DNA of 7,924 nucleotides. It comes from PWPR01 sp964497955. GTDB taxonomy: Bacteria; Bacillota; UBA994; PWPR01. A model generated the notes under the pieces. It searched no databases. It was not told the origin of the DNA and saw nothing but the letters and a program-made list of their open reading frames with translations. A program made the translations under genes and the position numbers. Location: positions 1 through 7,924 of the forward strand of contig CAZCFQ010000101.1 of NCBI GenBank assembly GCA_964497955.1. Reading direction: 5' to 3'. Below, piece after piece: positions 7,027 through 7,924 of the stretch; position 1 is the first letter of the stretch, and every line of letters begins with the position of its first letter.

Positions 7027-7575
7027 TTATAATTCTAATAACTCTTTTATTCTTTTTTCAATTTTTTTAGGTTTTACAGATGGTTCAAATCTTTCAACAA
7101 TTTCTCCACCTTTAGCAACTAAAAATTTTGTATAATTCCAACGCAACTCATTATCCTCTAGATATTTTGGATAACTGCTTTTAAGTATTGGATACAAAAT
7201 TGCTTTTTCCTTGAAAGAACCAAATCCGTTGTAAGGAGCTTTCTTTTTTAAAAATCTATATAATGGATCAGTATTTGACCCATTAACTTCAATTTTGACT
7301 GAAATTGGAAAACTTATATCAAACTGATCCTTATAATGCTTTAATATTTCCATCCCTTCAAGGGGCTCTTGCCCTTTAAATTGATTGCATGGAAATCCAA
7401 AAATCATCAGTCCTTTGTCGTTATACTTTTCATATAATTCTTGCAGCCCACCAAGCTGTGATTTAAATCCTCACTCACTTGCTGTGTTTACTATTAATAA
7501 TACTTTATCTTTATAATCTGCTAAATCATATTCCTTACCATCAACAGTTTTAACTGTATAATCAAATAAACTCAT
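7027..7575 (-). CDS. Selenocysteine-containing glutathione peroxidase (in-frame UGA at codon 35)
   Basis: A 182-residue member of the glutathione peroxidase family, which reduces H2O2 or organic hydroperoxides in the cytoplasm. The frame from ATG 7575 reads MSLFDYTVKTVDGKEYDL, then VNTASE-UGA-GF at 30-37, then FGFPCNQFKGQEP at 59-71 and WNYTKFLV at 146-153. The UGA (7473-7471) falls exactly where the family has its peroxidatic Sec or Cys; the other catalytic residues Q69, W146 and N147 are intact. A SECIS-like hairpin follows the UGA. GGAGG at 7583-7587 lies seven bases before the ATG. Reading UGA as a stop would leave an N-terminal fragment of 34 codons and a fragment starting at M57 (7407) without the active site. 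The only Cys is C63 in FPCNQ; the resolving Cys of thioredoxin-dependent relatives is absent, so the reductant is uncertain. It appears monocistronic. Confidence 0.93.
7444..7458 (-). promoter_or_regulatory. Bacterial SECIS-like hairpin of gpx
   Basis: In the minus-strand RNA, CAGCU (7458-7454) pairs with GGCUG (7448-7444), including one U-G pair, around the loop UGGUG. The stem starts 13 nt after the UGA, and the loop G is about 19 nt from it. Bacterial SECIS elements read by SelB are hairpins in the coding region just after the UGA, with a G near the start of a small loop, so position and shape fit. The fold was done by hand. Confidence 0.65.
7471..7473 (-). other. In-frame UGA read as selenocysteine (Sec35 of gpx)
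   Basis: The reading frame is open on both sides of this single TGA, and protein similarity to glutathione peroxidases continues without a shift: NTASE before and GFKSQLGGLQ after. The codon falls on the catalytic position, which argues for selenocysteine rather than a random nonsense mutation. Confidence 0.9.
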
Positions 7576-7600
7576 CAAGACACCTCCAAGTGTTTTCTTT

Positions 7601-7634
7601 ATTATACTACAGTTGAGGTTCTTTTGTAACTGTA
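7601..7634 (-). promoter_or_regulatory. Predicted gpx promoter with an embedded dyad
   Basis: On the minus strand GTTACA (7630-7625) precedes a perfect TATAAT (7606-7601) by 18 bases, with the start expected near 7594. An inverted repeat, TACAGTT (7608-7614) and AACTGTA (7628-7634), 13 bases apart, spans the -35 and the spacer. It has the position of a repressor operator. It does not resemble a PerR/Fur box. Confidence 0.45.
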
Positions 7635-7678
7635 TTTAATTATATACAATTCCCTTTAGGAATAATTCAATCTATTTA

Positions 7679-7707
7679 TTGTCATTAATATTTAACTATT
7701 ATATAAT
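7679..7707 (+). promoter_or_regulatory. Strong predicted sigma-A promoter facing an apparently gene-free region
   Basis: TTGTCA (7679-7684) and TATAAT (7702-7707) are exactly 17 bases apart, the best promoter match in the window (11 of 12 consensus bases). Transcription would begin near 7714 and run right into the structured segment ending at 7889. It diverges from the gpx promoter. Confidence 0.65.
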
Positions 7708-7711
7708 GTAT

Positions 7712-7758
7712 ATGAAAAGTAAATCTTTATATCAAACCTCAAAATATTTACTTTTCAT
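7712..7758 (+). repeat. Perfect 13-bp inverted repeat at the predicted RNA 5' end
   Basis: The arms 7712-7724 and 7746-7758 are exact reverse complements around a 21-nt loop. The left arm starts at about the predicted transcription start, so the RNA would begin with a stable though AU-rich stem. Confidence 0.8.
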
Positions 7759-7813
7759 CGCACTTATACTTTTATAGCTAATATTGATCAAGATTTAAGT
7801 TTAGGTGAGATTA

Positions 7814-7853
7814 TTGATAAAAGGAGTTGCAAGGAATTCCCTTCTTTTATCAA
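7814..7853 (+). repeat. 13-bp inverted repeat with an internal palindrome in the loop
   Basis: TTGATAAAAGGAG (7814-7826) pairs with CTTCTTTTATCAA (7841-7853), with one G-U wobble in plus-strand RNA. The 14-nt loop contains GCAAGG (7829-7834), identical to the 5' arm of the terminator that follows, and the palindrome GGAATTCC. Confidence 0.75.
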
Positions 7854-7854
7854 C

Positions 7855-7889
7855 AAAAAGCAAGGTGATTAGCCTTGCTTTTTGCTTTT
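7855..7889 (+). terminator. Rho-independent terminator, A/T symmetric
   Basis: AAAAAGCAAGG (7855-7865) pairs with CCTTGCTTTTT (7873-7883) around a 7-nt loop and is followed by GCTTTT. The five A before the stem also give a U tract on the other strand, so it could serve a minus-strand gene from beyond the right edge. The remaining 35 bases to the end show nothing recognisable. Confidence 0.82.
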
Positions 7890-7924
7890 ATGTTAGAATA
7901 TTTCTAAAAAACTATATTCTTAAA

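Larger units (their letters stand above)
7714..7889 (+). ncRNA. Candidate structured small RNA or leader RNA of about 175 nt
   Basis: The segment runs from a near-consensus promoter to a terminator and contains no convincing ordinary gene. It holds three hairpins in order. The first has perfect 13-bp arms ATGAAAAGTAAAT (7712-7724) and ATTTACTTTTCAT (7746-7758). The second has 13-bp arms 7814-7826 and 7841-7853; its one G-U pair is compatible only with plus-strand RNA. The third is the terminator. I do not recognise a known RNA family: it lacks the end-to-end closing stem of 6S RNA and the signature motifs of SRP RNA, tmRNA and T-box leaders. It could be a small RNA, the leader of a gene beyond the right edge, or a short mRNA for a 21-codon hydrophobic peptide starting at 7712. 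No expression evidence is available. Confidence 0.45.

Noticed and set aside
7407..7473. Reading gpx as a pseudogene, or as a 126-residue gene starting at 7407
   Set aside because: There is no ribosome binding site for 7407, the catalytic N-terminal part is intact upstream with a good start and GGAGG, and the interrupting TGA falls exactly on the Sec/Cys position with a SECIS-like hairpin after it.
7714..7889. 6S RNA, SRP RNA, tmRNA or T-box identity for the structured segment
   Set aside because: The ends do not pair in a long closing stem with a central bubble, and none of the signature sequence motifs of these families is visible.
1..7924. tRNA, rRNA, CRISPR arrays, insertion sequences, attachment sites
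   Set aside because: No cloverleaf, rRNA-like stretch, regularly spaced repeat, transposase or integrase sequence was seen on either strand.

Overview
The window is about 7.9 kb of AT-rich DNA (roughly one third G+C by eye) with short intergenic gaps, AGGAG-type ribosome binding sites and clear sigma-A-type promoters. It looks like a chromosomal segment of a low-GC member of the Bacillota, most likely an anaerobic clostridial or halanaerobial lineage. The strongest lineage clue is a selenocysteine-type glutathione peroxidase gene, which implies that the cell has selenocysteine insertion machinery (selA/B/C/D, not in this window). I cannot name the species.

Layout, left to right. Positions 1-149 (minus) hold the N-terminus of a small, basic, single-membrane-span protein that runs off the left edge. 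Positions 150-412 hold divergent promoters, one for that gene and one for a cold-shock gene whose leader can form a hairpin. Positions 413-613 (plus) encode a CspA-family protein, followed by a strong terminator that can also serve the convergent gene. Positions 714-4025 (minus) are a three-gene unit in transcription order: a soluble PAS histidine kinase, a response regulator with a TPR-like tail and no DNA-binding domain, and a TrkH-type K+ transporter subunit. Positions 4123-4158 hold the terminator of the next gene. Positions 4172-6928 (minus) encode a 918-residue P2-type cation ATPase of the Ca2+-pump family, in which the usual M4 glutamate is a glutamine. Positions 7027-7575 (minus) encode a 182-residue selenocysteine glutathione peroxidase with an in-frame UGA at codon 35 and a SECIS-like hairpin just after it. 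Positions 7576-7924 contain no ordinary gene. They carry the gpx promoter and, on the plus strand, a near-consensus promoter followed by about 175 nt that can fold into two 13-bp hairpins and a terminator. This is a candidate small RNA or attenuator.

Functionally the genes point to ion homeostasis and stress: K+ uptake placed with a phosphorelay, a cation-extruding or cation-sequestering pump, peroxide removal and cold-shock RNA chaperoning. The items most worth a second look are the recoded gpx, the uncatalogued structured transcript at 7.7-7.9 kb, the two-component/Trk operon with its non-DNA-binding regulator, and the altered ion site of the ATPase.
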